Shown here piece after piece: positions 24,701 through 33,453 of a DNA stretch of 34,199 bases; positions within the stretch are counted from its first letter, which is position 1, and each line of letters starts with the position of its first letter. This DNA comes from Cytophagales bacterium. GTDB taxonomy: Bacteria; Bacteroidota; Bacteroidia; Cytophagales; Cytophagaceae. The stretch spans positions 1-34,199 of the forward strand of contig REBA01000033.1 in NCBI GenBank assembly GCA_004294225.1. Reading direction: 5' to 3'. The notes beneath the pieces were generated by a model. It saw only the letters and a program-made list of their open reading frames with translations, was not told the origin of the DNA and searched no databases. The position numbers were made by a program, and so were the translations under genes.

Positions 24701-25972
24701 TTAGTGTTTATGCAATTTTGTTTCTACCAATTCTTTGACCTTGTCGGTCTTACCTAGTTTTAAATAAGCCCTAAGTAAAGTTTCTTCAAATAACTCTCTT
24801 TGGGCATTGCTTCCACCCAATCGAATAAAATCTTTCCTAGCATTCGATAGTTGATCAATACAAGTTAAATAATCCTCTTGTGCAAAAGCATTTACTCCCG
24901 CTATTAATGTTTGCATCATTTTATACATTGGTCTGTTTGTTTGCTGATATCTTTTATTCATGATGTCAAACAACTTACCTGACTCGTTATTCAAATTTCT
25001 ATCAGCATAAATTAATGCTAAATGAGCTTCTCCAAAAATTGCTCCATTCAAATTCTTATGTTTCAAAACATATTTCTGCAATTCAAGCTTTTCAGCTTCT
25101 TCCAAGAACTTAAAACCTAAGACACTTGCTCTCCAATCTATAGAAGCAGCATCTGCAATCAAACCTAAAGCATCCCCAAGCGAAACAGAAGGCTTCAAAT
25201 GCTCATCATATATTTGATGAGCTTTAGACAAATTACCATTGCTCATTTCACTTAAAGCCCAATGCCAATGAATGTGTCCATACAAATGAGCTTCCCTTTC
25301 ATATCCTTTTACCCATTCCGACACAAAATCAATACATTCCTTAGTCTGCCCCGATTCATAACAAACGTGAGCAAAAGAATGGGCAGCATGCCCATTTCTA
25401 AGATTCAATGATAATGATAATTCTACGGCTTTTCTCGCCTCTTTAATCTGAAATGTTTCAACCAATGCAAATGAATATAGAGAAAGAAACCACCAATCAT
25501 TACCATAAGCATCTTTTAAGGCATTCATAAAATCCAGTCTTTTTTCTGGATGATTTAGTTTGCCATTAAATGCATATAACCCAAAGCCACCTACAGCCTT
25601 TGAAACCAAATAAGCATCATTAGGAAAATCTTTTACATGCTCTTCAATTTTCTTTAAAGCCAATTCAGACTTTCCATCCATTAGCGTAGCAATTATCTGA
25701 ATATGTTGTTTTTCTCTTTGACTTGCATTCTTAGAAAGATTCAAAGCTCTTTTTATCAATAAGGCTGCTTGACTGGTTTTGCCTCTAGACAATGCTATTT
25801 CCGCATTTGCTGACAAAGCCAAAGCAAAAGTCTGATCTAAAGCCAAGGCTTCTTCAAACCATTTTTCAGAAAAGGCATTTCCAGCCAATGAACTATCTAA
25901 TGCTAATTGATATTTTTCTGCAGCTATAGCAGAAGTTGTAGTCAATACTAAACCATACCTGTCTTTATTCAT
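24701..25972 (-). CDS. TTC38/StaR-like tetratricopeptide repeat protein
   Basis: A 423-residue soluble protein of repeated helix pairs without signal peptide or membrane segment. TPR-like units run from about residue 35 (WFEEALALDQTFALALSANAEIALSRG) to the C-terminus. HAAHSFAHVCYESGQTKECIDFV and LYGHIHWHWALSEMSNG (about 190-240) are the His-rich central signature I associate with the TTC38/StaR-like family, found in bacteria, plants and animals. Members are thought to be protein-interaction scaffolds; no reaction is known. The clustered His and Trp residues could bind metal or a ligand. It is divergent from the acyl-CoA dehydrogenase-fold gene, with 118 bases between, so the two may share regulation. 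Family placement is from memory of the motif pattern. Confidence 0.8.
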   Translation of the reverse strand: MNKDRYGLVLTTTSAIAAEKYQLALDSSLAGNAFSEKWFEEALALDQTFALALSANAEIALSRGKTSQAALLIKRALNLSKNASQREKQHIQIIATLMDGKSELALKKIEEHVKDFPNDAYLVSKAVGGFGLYAFNGKLNHPEKRLDFMNALKDAYGNDWWFLSLYSFALVETFQIKEARKAVELSLSLNLRNGHAAHSFAHVCYESGQTKECIDFVSEWVKGYEREAHLYGHIHWHWALSEMSNGNLSKAHQIYDEHLKPSVSLGDALGLIADAASIDWRASVLGFKFLEEAEKLELQKYVLKHKNLNGAIFGEAHLALIYADRNLNNESGKLFDIMNKRYQQTNRPMYKMMQTLIAGVNAFAQEDYLTCIDQLSNARKDFIRLGGSNAQRELFEETLLRAYLKLGKTDKVKELVETKLHKH

Positions 25973-26061
25973 TATAGATAAAATATTACTTTAAAACTTA
26001 CTTTTCCTACAAATAAATACAATTATGTTATATTTTTATAACAATTGAATCTTTTTTAAAT

Positions 26062-26069
26062 TATATTTG
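26062..26069 (+). promoter_or_regulatory. Candidate -7 element for the acyl-CoA dehydrogenase-like gene
   Basis: TATATTTG fits TAnnTTTG and ends 21 bases before the GTG start at 26091. No -33 TTTG is seen at the right distance. Confidence 0.35.
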
Positions 26070-26090
26070 TTTCAAATAAAATGATAATTT

Positions 26091-27260
26091 GTGAATACAT
26101 CAACTTCCTCTATTAATTCAGAAATTCTTTTGCAAAATATTCAAGTACTATCTGATGAATTTGCAAAAGATAGAGTAAAAAGACAATTAAGAAGAAACTT
26201 ACATGAAGAAGACTTTGAAAAAATCAGAGCTACTGGTTTTTTACTTCTTACGGTTCCCAAAGAAATGGGAGGTATTTATGATGGGTTAAAAAAAACAATC
26301 AGACCCATTTGTACCGCTTTAAAAATACTTGCTCACGGAGATTCTTCTGTTGCTCTTGTATCCTCTATGCAGTCTGCAGTGCTAGCAAATTGGCTAGAAC
26401 ACAAATCCGTACCTAAGGAGTATGAATCTGAGTGGAATTTGCAACGAAAAGAAATATTTGATGGTGTTCTACACCATGGACATCGTTGGGGAACTATTAC
26501 TTCCGAGCCTGGAAGCGGAGGTGATATTGCCAAAACTAAAGCCATTGCCACAAAATCTGCTGACAATAAAGGTTATTTATTAAGTGGGCAAAAACATTTC
26601 GGAAGTGGCTCAGGAATTACTTCGTTTATGGTAACTACAGCCATTGCAGAAGAAGACAACCTTGTTGATACATTCTTTCTTGACATGAGAAATGTTCCAT
26701 GGGATGGAACTAAAGGTGTTCAACTTATCGCCGAATGGGATGGGCATGGCATGACGGCTACCCAAAGCCATGGAATGATGTTTGATAAATTCCCTGTTCA
26801 AAGAATGGCATGGAAAAACGATTTTTCTGTAGCTACAAAACCAGGAGGAATAATGGGAGCAGCAGTATTTACTGCAGTAATATCTGGAATAATTCAAATT
26901 GCTTTACAAACAGCAAGAGCAAGCATCATCAAAAATATTGACCAACTGAGACCTTACGATAAGGTAGAATGGACAAAAATAGAAAACGACTGTTGGCTTG
27001 TTGAACAAGCTTACGAAGGAATGTTGAAAGACATAGAAAACAATAACGACCCTCAAGTAGGTAAAGCAAAACTTGCAGTAGCTGAGCTCGCAGATTCTAT
27101 CATGACCAGAATATGCAGAGTAGTTGGTGGAGGATCGTTTGCTAGAAAATCTCCACTTGGATTTTGGGCACAAGATGTAAAAGCCTTAGGCTTCCTAAGA
27201 CCACCTTGGCCATTAGCCTATGATCAACTTTGGGATCAATTCATTAAAAATAATTCATAA
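26091..27260 (+). CDS. Acyl-CoA dehydrogenase-fold flavoprotein (possible group D monooxygenase)
   Basis: A 389-residue cytoplasmic protein of the acyl-CoA dehydrogenase superfamily. N-terminal helices (about 10-110) with GFLLLTVPKEMGG, a beta middle domain (about 130-235) with TITSEPGSGGD, YLLSGQKHFGSGSG and WDGHGMTATQSHGM, then C-terminal helices ending GGGSFARKSPLGFWAQDVKAL. The usual C-terminal catalytic Glu of dehydrogenases (near the YGGTQEI position) is not visible. The GGGSFARKSPL..QDV ending resembles flavin-dependent monooxygenases of the DszC/HsaA type, so oxygenation rather than dehydrogenation is possible. The substrate is unknown. The start is GTG at 26091; no upstream ATG fits. 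The gene is single, with a perfect terminator hairpin just after the stop, and it diverges from the TPR gene. Confidence 0.82.
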   Translation: MNTSTSSINSEILLQNIQVLSDEFAKDRVKRQLRRNLHEEDFEKIRATGFLLLTVPKEMGGIYDGLKKTIRPICTALKILAHGDSSVALVSSMQSAVLANWLEHKSVPKEYESEWNLQRKEIFDGVLHHGHRWGTITSEPGSGGDIAKTKAIATKSADNKGYLLSGQKHFGSGSGITSFMVTTAIAEEDNLVDTFFLDMRNVPWDGTKGVQLIAEWDGHGMTATQSHGMMFDKFPVQRMAWKNDFSVATKPGGIMGAAVFTAVISGIIQIALQTARASIIKNIDQLRPYDKVEWTKIENDCWLVEQAYEGMLKDIENNNDPQVGKAKLAVAELADSIMTRICRVVGGGSFARKSPLGFWAQDVKALGFLRPPWPLAYDQLWDQFIKNNS

Positions 27261-27261
27261 T

Positions 27262-27298
27262 AAAAAAGCCTTTGAAAAAATCAAAGGCTTTTTTATTA
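27262..27298 (+). terminator. Rho-independent terminator after the acyl-CoA dehydrogenase-like gene
   Basis: A perfect 14-bp stem (27262-27275 with 27281-27294; core AAGCCTTTGA) with a 5-base A loop and T-run begins 2 bases after the stop codon. Confidence 0.9.
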
Positions 27299-27391
27299 TG
27301 AATTTCCTAAAATCCTACTCTAGAAAATTAAAAAAACAACTCGTAAAAAATTTCTCAATTGAATATAAATAGGAAATAATTCTAAAAAGAA

Positions 27392-27421
27392 AAGACCTGA
27401 TAACAATAGTTATCAGGTCTT
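27392..27421 (-). terminator. Terminator after tRNA-Asp
   Basis: AAGACCTGATAAC (27392-27404) and GTTATCAGGTCTT (27409-27421) form a perfect 13-bp stem with a 4-base loop. On the minus strand it starts 2 bases after the tRNA and is followed by a T-rich run. No gene follows closely on that strand, so tRNA-Asp is a single-gene unit. Confidence 0.88.
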
Positions 27422-27422
27422 G

Positions 27423-27496
27423 CGGAATGGACGGGACTCGAACCCGCGACCTCCTGCGTGACAGGCAGGCATTCTAACCAGCTGAACTACCACTCC
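27423..27496 (-). tRNA. tRNA-Asp (anticodon GTC)
   Basis: Minus-strand cloverleaf: acceptor GGAGTGG/CCATTCC, D arm GTTCAGCTGGTTAGAAT, anticodon stem CCTGC/GCAGG around CTGTCAC with GTC at 34-36, and T arm GCGGGTTCGAGTCCCGT. The discriminator is G; CCA is not encoded. Confidence 0.96.
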
Positions 27497-27523
27497 GTCT
27501 CTCGCCTTAATTTTAAAGCGATG

Positions 27524-27555
27524 CAAAAGTAGGATTAATAATCGGATTATGCAAA
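27524..27555 (-). promoter_or_regulatory. tRNA-Asp promoter (Bacteroidota type)
   Basis: On the minus strand TTTG (27555-27552), a 20-base spacer and TACTTTTG (27531-27524) match the Bacteroidota consensus TTTG / TAnnTTTG. The -7 box is 27 bases upstream of the tRNA. The box is embedded in ATTAATCCTACTTTTG, nearly the same as at 31758-31773. Confidence 0.62.
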
Positions 27556-27665
27556 TCTTTTAAAAAATAATATCTAACCTTAATAATAAATCGGCATTAA
27601 TCCTATTGAATACATTGGCAAAGTAAATTTTATCCACCAAATATTTTTAGCTTGGTAAATATTGA

Positions 27666-27673
27666 TAAATTTG
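27666..27673 (+). promoter_or_regulatory. Candidate -7 element for accA-efp
   Basis: TAAATTTG fits TAnnTTTG and ends 32 bases before the accA ATG. A -33 TTTG is not at the expected distance. Confidence 0.4.
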
Positions 27674-27705
27674 TACCCATACCAATTTAAAAATTGATAT
27701 AAGAT

Positions 27706-28659
27706 ATGAACTATTTAGACTTCGAAAAACCAATTGCAGAACTAGAATCAAAGTTATCAGATATGCAACAATTGGCGATAGAAAACAATGTAGATGTGAG
27801 TGATGCAGTAAAATCATTAGAAGATAAAATCAAAACATTGAAAAAAGAAACCTATCAAAATCTCACCCGTTGGCAAAGAGTTCAGGTATCTAGGCATCCT
27901 GATAGACCTTATACATTAGACTATATCTATGAGATTACCAACAAGTTCATCGAACTACATGGCGACAGAGCTGTAAAGGATGACAAAGCAATGGTTGGTG
28001 GTTTAGGCGAAATTGACGGAAATCCTGTAATGATTATTGGTCATCAAAAGGGAAGAAATACCAAACAAAGGCAACTAAGAAATTTTGGAATGGCAAACCC
28101 AGATGGCTACAGAAAAGCCCTTAGGTTAATGAAGATTGCCGAAAAATTCAATGTCCCGATTATTACTTTTATAGACACTCCTGGTGCTTTTCCTGGATTA
28201 GAAGCAGAAGAAAGAGGGCAAGCAGAAGCTATCGCAAAAAATCTTAAAGAGATGTTTCTACTGAAAGTACCTGTCATTTGTATCGTTATTGGCGAGGGTG
28301 CATCAGGTGGTGCTTTGGGTATTGCTATTGGAGATAAAGTCTTTATGCTAGAAAATACTTGGTACTCAGTAATATCTCCAGAGTCTTGCTCCTCTATATT
28401 ATGGAGAAGTTGGGATTATAAAGAACAAGCAGCCGAAGCACTAAAACTTACTGCTCAAGATATGCTCAAATTTGGACTTATAGACGAGATAATCAAAGAA
28501 CCACTTGGTGGTGCACATATAGCACCTTCTGAAATGTCCAAAAAAATAAAAAAAGTGATTTTAGAAACATTAAAAAATCTCCAAGCTTTAGATCCTATAG
28601 AAAGAATGGATTTACGTATTGAAAAATTCTCAAAAATGGGCGTAGTCGTAGAAAATTAA
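27706..28659 (+). CDS. accA: Acetyl-CoA carboxylase carboxyltransferase subunit alpha
   Basis: A 317-residue cytoplasmic protein. With AccD it moves the carboxyl group from biotin on AccB to acetyl-CoA, giving malonyl-CoA, the first committed step of fatty acid synthesis. It has the usual AccA length and order: N-terminal coiled helices starting [31 protein letters not shown] (about 57-71), FIELHGDR, and [19 protein letters not shown]. The crotonase-like core carries [18 protein letters not shown], the [15 protein letters not shown] oxyanion region (about 196-210) and [20 protein letters not shown]. The gene is followed 37 bases later by efp on the same strand, so the two are probably co-transcribed. 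accD is not nearby, which is usual. Confidence 0.96.
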   Translation: MNYLDFEKPIAELESKLSDMQQLAIENNVDVSDAVKSLEDKIKTLKKETYQNLTRWQRVQVSRHPDRPYTLDYIYEITNKFIELHGDRAVKDDKAMVGGLGEIDGNPVMIIGHQKGRNTKQRQLRNFGMANPDGYRKALRLMKIAEKFNVPIITFIDTPGAFPGLEAEERGQAEAIAKNLKEMFLLKVPVICIVIGEGASGGALGIAIGDKVFMLENTWYSVISPESCSSILWRSWDYKEQAAEALKLTAQDMLKFGLIDEIIKEPLGGAHIAPSEMSKKIKKVILETLKNLQALDPIERMDLRIEKFSKMGVVVEN

Positions 28660-28696
28660 TCAATCAATATCAATAAAGAATTTTCATAATAATAAA

Positions 28697-29257
28697 ATGG
28701 CAAATACATCAGATTTATCAAAAGGAGTATTCATTAGGTTTAATAATGAATTAGTAGTAGTAACAGAGGTAGAACACCGAACACCAGGAAACCTCAGAGC
28801 ATTTTATCAAGCCAAAATGCGTAATGTAAAAACTGGAAAATTTGTAGAATATAGATTTAGGTCTGGAGAAGAAGTTACATTAGTTCGTGTGGATGTTAAA
28901 GAAATGCAATTTCTCTACAAAGAAAATGACTCATTAGTATTAATGGATAACGAGAACTACGAACAAGTAAACGTTCCAGAGATTTTATTCGGAGATAGCT
29001 TATTGTTTTTAAAAGAAGGAATGACTGTAAAAGTGTCTTTCGATGACACAACGGCTGTATATGCAGAACCACCAAATACTGTAGAGTTAGAAGTTACCTA
29101 TACCGAACCCGGTATTAGAGGAGATACTGCTACAAAAACCCTAAAAAAAGCTACTTTAGAAACTGGAGCCATAATCAACGTTCCATTATTTGTAGAAATC
29201 GGAGAAATGTTAAAGATAGATGCTAGAAATGGAGAGTATATAGAGCGTGTAAAATAA
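28697..29257 (+). CDS. efp: Translation elongation factor P (Asn at the tip loop)
   Basis: A 186-residue protein of normal EF-P length: a KOW-like N-terminal domain and two OB folds. It binds between the ribosomal P and E sites and frees ribosomes stalled at consecutive prolines. The N-domain loop reads RTPGNLRAF (residues 28-36). In E. coli this loop is PGKGQAF with a modified Lys34; aligning PG and AF puts Asn32 at the tip, with Arg34 two residues on. So neither the lysine modified by EpmA nor the rhamnosylated arginine of EarP types is at that place. The C-terminal signature VPLFVEIGEMLKIDARNGEYIER is normal. It lies downstream of accA. PGNLR loops occur in other Bacteroidota as I recall; the modification state is unknown. 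Confidence 0.95.
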   Translation: MANTSDLSKGVFIRFNNELVVVTEVEHRTPGNLRAFYQAKMRNVKTGKFVEYRFRSGEEVTLVRVDVKEMQFLYKENDSLVLMDNENYEQVNVPEILFGDSLLFLKEGMTVKVSFDDTTAVYAEPPNTVELEVTYTEPGIRGDTATKTLKKATLETGAIINVPLFVEIGEMLKIDARNGEYIERVK

Positions 29258-29286
29258 GCTCTACTGAAAAAATAATTTTATTATAC

Positions 29287-29320
29287 AAAAAAGGCTAGCT
29301 GGTACCAGCTAGCCTTTTTT
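29287..29320. terminator. Bidirectional terminator between efp and the glycosidase-like gene
   Basis: A perfect 34-base palindrome (centre 29303/29304; core GGCTAGCT / AGCTAGCC) with six A on the left and T-run on the right. It ends both convergent transcripts. Confidence 0.92.
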
Positions 29321-29327
29321 TATCCTT

Positions 29328-31703
29328 TTAATCTAATTGCACTTTAAATGCTCCTGTTCCTTGAAATTCTATATAGCTAATTAATCCATATTTTTTAACT
29401 TCAAATTTCACCTTCTCTCCTTTCAAATTATAAACACTTACTTTTCTGCTAAGATTTTTAAGTTGTGCTACATTTTTTCCAAAACAATCTACTTCAAACA
29501 CCAAACTTTTATCTTGCTGATTAATGTTTTTTAACGACATTGTAGAGCCAATCCAAAGGTCATTGTTTGTTTTTTTGTCTGAATTTAAAGTTACTTTTAC
29601 TTCTGTGATTTTTTTGTTAAGCAAAGATTCTGGCAATTGAAGCGTATTTTCTAAAATCATTCCATTCAGCGTTATGAAAATATTTTCGCCTTTGCCTTGA
29701 TATTGAAAATTAATCAAAGTGTTTTTGTAAACATATTGAGATATCTTATCCAAATATTGTGTCCCTCTTACTGCTATACCATAGGGAAGCCTGCGAACAC
29801 CAAAATTCCCTAATGCTCCGAACCAAGCACCAGCCGAGAAGCCTTGTGGACGTACATCGTGATAAAAATTACCATCTTCTACATCAACAATTTCAGGAAT
29901 AGTATATGCCATAGGCAAATATTTACCCGGTCTTACCGCTTGAGGTATCACATATTCCATAGCTTTCATCATTTCTACTTCACTATGAATGGCAGGATCC
30001 ATAGCAGCAATTACACTAAACCAACTCGCCATAAATTGCCCTTTAGGTTTTTTCATTTGGTTGATTAATAATTGCTCATGAATAGTAGGCATAGCACTTG
30101 GTTCTGGATAAAATAATGGCAAAGTTAATCCCCAGATATAATCGCATTCGTCCATTCCATAAGGTGGTGCAATAATAGATTTTTTAGAACTAGAAATAAG
30201 CTCTCCATAAGAAGGCAGAACTTGATTTTTTGTAGTATAATATGCTTTTAATTTTACTTCTAAAGCCATTGCTTTCTGCAAATATTCTGAATTTTTTGGT
30301 GAATTTTCCATTGCAGATAACATCAAATAGGTAGCGTACATGATTTGATTGGTATATAAATCAAATGCTCTAACAATGGTGTCTCCGTTAAATAAAGTAT
30401 AACCTTTATCACCCATACTTCCTACGGCATCGTCCCAACCATCACCTCTTGAGCCTGTAAAAGGCGATTCGCAATAGTGATAGCGACCAAACACTCCTTT
30501 TTCTTTCTGAAAAAAGTTTTTCTCCATCCACTGGGTAGCTTGTCCCATCAATGTCAAATATTCTGGACTTACAAATTTTTTACTACCTGTTTGTGTATAA
30601 TGAGTAAAGGCAGACCAAACAGCGAAGAATAATCCGTCTTCTTCCCATTTACTAATCTTTCCATTAACCAATTGTCCATAGAATTTTTCTATTTGCTTAC
30701 CTTCTCCTACCTGAGTTGGGTTTTTAAGTTGAAACTCTGTCCATTTCTCCAATGGCGAAACCCAACCTGTATAAGCATTATAAGCTTGAGTCATTCCTCC
30801 GTCTCTATGCCAAATCAAGTAATAAATATATTTAATTGCTGCTCTTTGGGCACCAGATTCATCTTGTGTAGAAAGAAGTACCCTTTTGTTTACCTCTACA
30901 ATATTTTGTAGGTCTAAATTGTCTCTAACTTTAATAGCACCAAATTGTAATGCTTCATCAATTTTTGCTTCATTCTCTGTAATGATGTTGCCTAAATTCT
31001 CTATACCTGCAAGATTGGTGGCTGCTTGCAATGGGTTTTCACTTAATAATTCTGCAGCAAAAATTATCGGCTGATTTTTTTTAATTTCTGCTCTAGCAAA
31101 AAAGCTTCTTCCTTCATCAAGATCTCTTTTATGAATAAATGCTCCAGCACCTTTCCCTAATTGGGCTACAAACTGAAAAGTTTTTTTTCTATCGGGATGA
31201 ATACTTACCAATAAGTTAGAGGTAGCTTGACTAATCTCGTCTTGCTTATCACTTTTAATATCTACTCTCCCACCATTTCCCTCAAACCATACCATAACTG
31301 CGGGTTTGTCATAAATAGATAGTAGATGTAGTTTTTGATTTTTGAAAAATAATATACTATGAAATGGGTCGTACTTACATTCTAAAAAGTCTTTAGGTTC
31401 AAGGTCTGGAAAGGTAATCTTATCAAACACCGTAGTATGGTCGTCTCTATTTGAAAAATTTCTATCTTTATAGTCTATTGATTTTCCTGCTAAAGGCGAG
31501 ATCCAAAGCTCTAACCTTCTTTTTTCCAAACAATATTCTATTCTTATACCTTTTCTGTTATGCATAAGTACATAAGTTGTTTTCCCTTCATCTTTAGTGA
31601 TATTGGAAGATACTTGGTCGCTATTAACTTGTTCTTGAGCATTCATGACTATTGGTACGAGGCTAAAAAATAGCAATAGAATAAATAGAAACTTATTGTT
31701 CAT
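29328..31703 (-). CDS. Exported six-hairpin glycosidase-like protein
   Basis: A 791-residue secreted protein with signal peptide (MNNKFLFILLLFFSLVPIVMNAQ). An N-terminal beta domain (about 30-230) is followed by a helical domain (about 260-640) that I read as an (alpha/alpha)6 six-hairpin barrel like GH15 and related families: YYLIWHRDGGMTQAYN (Asp300 is a candidate general acid), AVWSAFTHY, RYHYCESPFTGSRGDGWDD, and APPYGMDECDYIWGLTLP. A beta domain ends the protein. There is no T9SS sorting signal and no lipobox, so the location is probably periplasmic. The substrate is likely an oligosaccharide, but I cannot name a GH family with confidence and the general base is not assigned. The gene stands alone between a bidirectional terminator and a divergent ilvC promoter region. 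A branching enzyme lies elsewhere in the window, but there is no direct link. Confidence 0.72.
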   Translation of the reverse strand: MNNKFLFILLLFFSLVPIVMNAQEQVNSDQVSSNITKDEGKTTYVLMHNRKGIRIEYCLEKRRLELWISPLAGKSIDYKDRNFSNRDDHTTVFDKITFPDLEPKDFLECKYDPFHSILFFKNQKLHLLSIYDKPAVMVWFEGNGGRVDIKSDKQDEISQATSNLLVSIHPDRKKTFQFVAQLGKGAGAFIHKRDLDEGRSFFARAEIKKNQPIIFAAELLSENPLQAATNLAGIENLGNIITENEAKIDEALQFGAIKVRDNLDLQNIVEVNKRVLLSTQDESGAQRAAIKYIYYLIWHRDGGMTQAYNAYTGWVSPLEKWTEFQLKNPTQVGEGKQIEKFYGQLVNGKISKWEEDGLFFAVWSAFTHYTQTGSKKFVSPEYLTLMGQATQWMEKNFFQKEKGVFGRYHYCESPFTGSRGDGWDDAVGSMGDKGYTLFNGDTIVRAFDLYTNQIMYATYLMLSAMENSPKNSEYLQKAMALEVKLKAYYTTKNQVLPSYGELISSSKKSIIAPPYGMDECDYIWGLTLPLFYPEPSAMPTIHEQLLINQMKKPKGQFMASWFSVIAAMDPAIHSEVEMMKAMEYVIPQAVRPGKYLPMAYTIPEIVDVEDGNFYHDVRPQGFSAGAWFGALGNFGVRRLPYGIAVRGTQYLDKISQYVYKNTLINFQYQGKGENIFITLNGMILENTLQLPESLLNKKITEVKVTLNSDKKTNNDLWIGSTMSLKNINQQDKSLVFEVDCFGKNVAQLKNLSRKVSVYNLKGEKVKFEVKKYGLISYIEFQGTGAFKVQLD

Positions 31704-31757
31704 AATTTTTAAAAGGGGATTTAAATAAATAGTTAGTAATTACATTAAGCAATTTTA

Positions 31758-31785
31758 CAAAAATAGGATTAATTATATCCTCAAA
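31758..31785 (-). promoter_or_regulatory. Candidate promoter of the glycosidase-like gene
   Basis: On the minus strand TTTG (31785-31782), 16 bases and TATTTTTG (31765-31758) resemble the Bacteroidota promoter; the spacer is a little short. The box lies in ATTAATCCTATTTTTG, nearly identical to the tRNA-Asp promoter. The gene starts 54 bases downstream. Confidence 0.45.
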
Positions 31786-31898
31786 AAACTTTATAAATAA
31801 AAGCTTTGCCAAATATATTTAACATAGTGCTGTAATTACATGAAAAAAGCTTATTTTAGAACCTCATTTTTATTCATTAAAAAATATAAATAAATCCA

Positions 31899-33380
31899 AT
31901 GGCAAATTATTTTAATACCCTTTCATTAAGAGAAAAGTTAAATCAATTAGGAGTTTGTGAATTCATGGACAGAAGCGAGTTCGCTAGTGGTGTGTCTGTG
32001 CTTAAAGGCAAAAAAATAGTCATCGTAGGTTGTGGTGCACAAGGGCTTAACCAAGGCTTAAATTTGAGAGATTCTGGCTTAGATGTAGCTTATGCTTTAC
32101 GTAAAGATGCTATAGAAACCAAAAGACAATCATGGAAAAACGCTAGTGAAAACAATTTCAAAGTAGGCACTTACGAAGAAATGATTCCTTCAGCTGATTT
32201 AGTAATCAATCTCACTCCGGACAAACAACATACTTCTGTAGTATCAGCAGTGATGCCTCTTATGAAGAAAGATGCTACGCTTTCTTATTCACATGGATTT
32301 AACATAGTAGAAGAAGGAATGCAAATTCGCAAAGACATTACTGTAATCATGGTAGCACCCAAATCACCTGGTTCCGAAGTAAGAGAAGAGTACAAAAGAG
32401 GTTTTGGTGTACCTACACTTATAGCAGTTCACCCAGAGAATGACCCCGAAGGTAAAGGTTGGGATTGGGCTAAAGCATACTGTGTAGGAACAGGTGGAGA
32501 CAGAGCAGGTGTACTTAAATCTTCTTTCGTAGCAGAAGTAAAATCTGACCTAATGGGTGAGCAAACTATACTTTGCGGATTATTACAAACTGGTTCTATC
32601 TTATGCTTTGATAAAATGATTGAGAAAGGCATCGACAAAGGATATGCTGCTAAGTTTATTCAATATGGCTGGGAAGTAATTACCGAATCATTAAAACATG
32701 GTGGAATCACTGGCATGATGGACAGACTTACCAACCCTGCTAAATTAAAGGCTTTTGAACTTTCTGAAGATCTTAAAGAAATTATGCGTCCTCTGTTCCA
32801 AAAACACCAAGACGATATCATGAGTGGAGAATTTTCTTCAACTATGATGGCAGATTGGGCAGCAGATGATAAAAATCTTCTTACTTGGAGAGCCGCAACT
32901 GCTGAAACAAACTTTGAAAAAACACCAACAAGTGAGGTGAAAATAAACGAACAAGAATATTACGATAACGGTTTATTAATGGTGGCTATGGTAAGAGCAG
33001 GTGTAGAACTTGCATTCGAAACTATGGTAGAAGCAGGAATAAAAGAAGAATCAGCATATTATGAATCTCTTCATGAAACTCCGCTTATCGCAAATACCAT
33101 AGCTAGAAAAAAATTATTCGAAATGAATAGAGTTATTTCTGATACTGCTGAATATGGATGTTATCTATTTGACCACGCCTGTAAGCCTCTTCTTGCCGAC
33201 TTTATGAAGAAAATAGATACTGATGTAATTGGTAAAAATTACAACACAGGAAAAGATAATGGTGCAGACAATAAGTTACTCATTGCAGTAAATGAAATCA
33301 TTCGCTTCCACCCTATCGAAATTGTAGGTTCAGAACTAAGAGAGGCAATGACTTCTATGAAACAAATTAGCTTAGGTTAA
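31899..33380 (+). CDS. ilvC: Ketol-acid reductoisomerase (class II, long form)
   Basis: A 493-residue cytoplasmic enzyme of valine, leucine and isoleucine synthesis. It isomerises and reduces acetolactate or acetohydroxybutyrate with NADPH and Mg2+. The N-terminus [18 protein letters not shown] and the Rossmann segment [20 protein letters not shown] (about 41-60) closely follow E. coli IlvC (491 residues), the class II type with a duplicated C-terminal domain. YALRKDAI and the Mg2+-binding [11 protein letters not shown] and a second KARI_C copy (about 345-490) agree. The gene is alone: ilvB, ilvN, ilvD and leu genes are absent from both sides, unlike many Bacteroidota ilv operons. A strong terminator follows. 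The 195-base leader is long; no attenuator-type Leu/Val/Ile-rich peptide is seen in it. Confidence 0.96.
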   Translation: MANYFNTLSLREKLNQLGVCEFMDRSEFASGVSVLKGKKIVIVGCGAQGLNQGLNLRDSGLDVAYALRKDAIETKRQSWKNASENNFKVGTYEEMIPSADLVINLTPDKQHTSVVSAVMPLMKKDATLSYSHGFNIVEEGMQIRKDITVIMVAPKSPGSEVREEYKRGFGVPTLIAVHPENDPEGKGWDWAKAYCVGTGGDRAGVLKSSFVAEVKSDLMGEQTILCGLLQTGSILCFDKMIEKGIDKGYAAKFIQYGWEVITESLKHGGITGMMDRLTNPAKLKAFELSEDLKEIMRPLFQKHQDDIMSGEFSSTMMADWAADDKNLLTWRAATAETNFEKTPTSEVKINEQEYYDNGLLMVAMVRAGVELAFETMVEAGIKEESAYYESLHETPLIANTIARKKLFEMNRVISDTAEYGCYLFDHACKPLLADFMKKIDTDVIGKNYNTGKDNGADNKLLIAVNEIIRFHPIEIVGSELREAMTSMKQISLG

Positions 33381-33405
33381 GAAAATATATTTTTCTTTTT
33401 AATTT

Positions 33406-33444
33406 AAAAAACCACCTTTTAATAACATAAAAGGTGGTTTTTTT
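33406..33444. terminator. Bidirectional terminator between ilvC and hemN
   Basis: A perfect 15-bp stem (33406-33420 with 33429-33443; core AACCACCTTTT) with an 8-base loop, A-run on the left and T-run on the right, between two convergent genes. Confidence 0.9.
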
Positions 33445-33453
33445 GTCTCAACA

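Noticed and set aside
31841..31894. A 17-codon frame just before ilvC as a leader peptide for attenuation
   Set aside because: It is not rich in Leu, Val or Ile codons and no terminator/antiterminator hairpins follow. It is most likely chance in AT-rich DNA.
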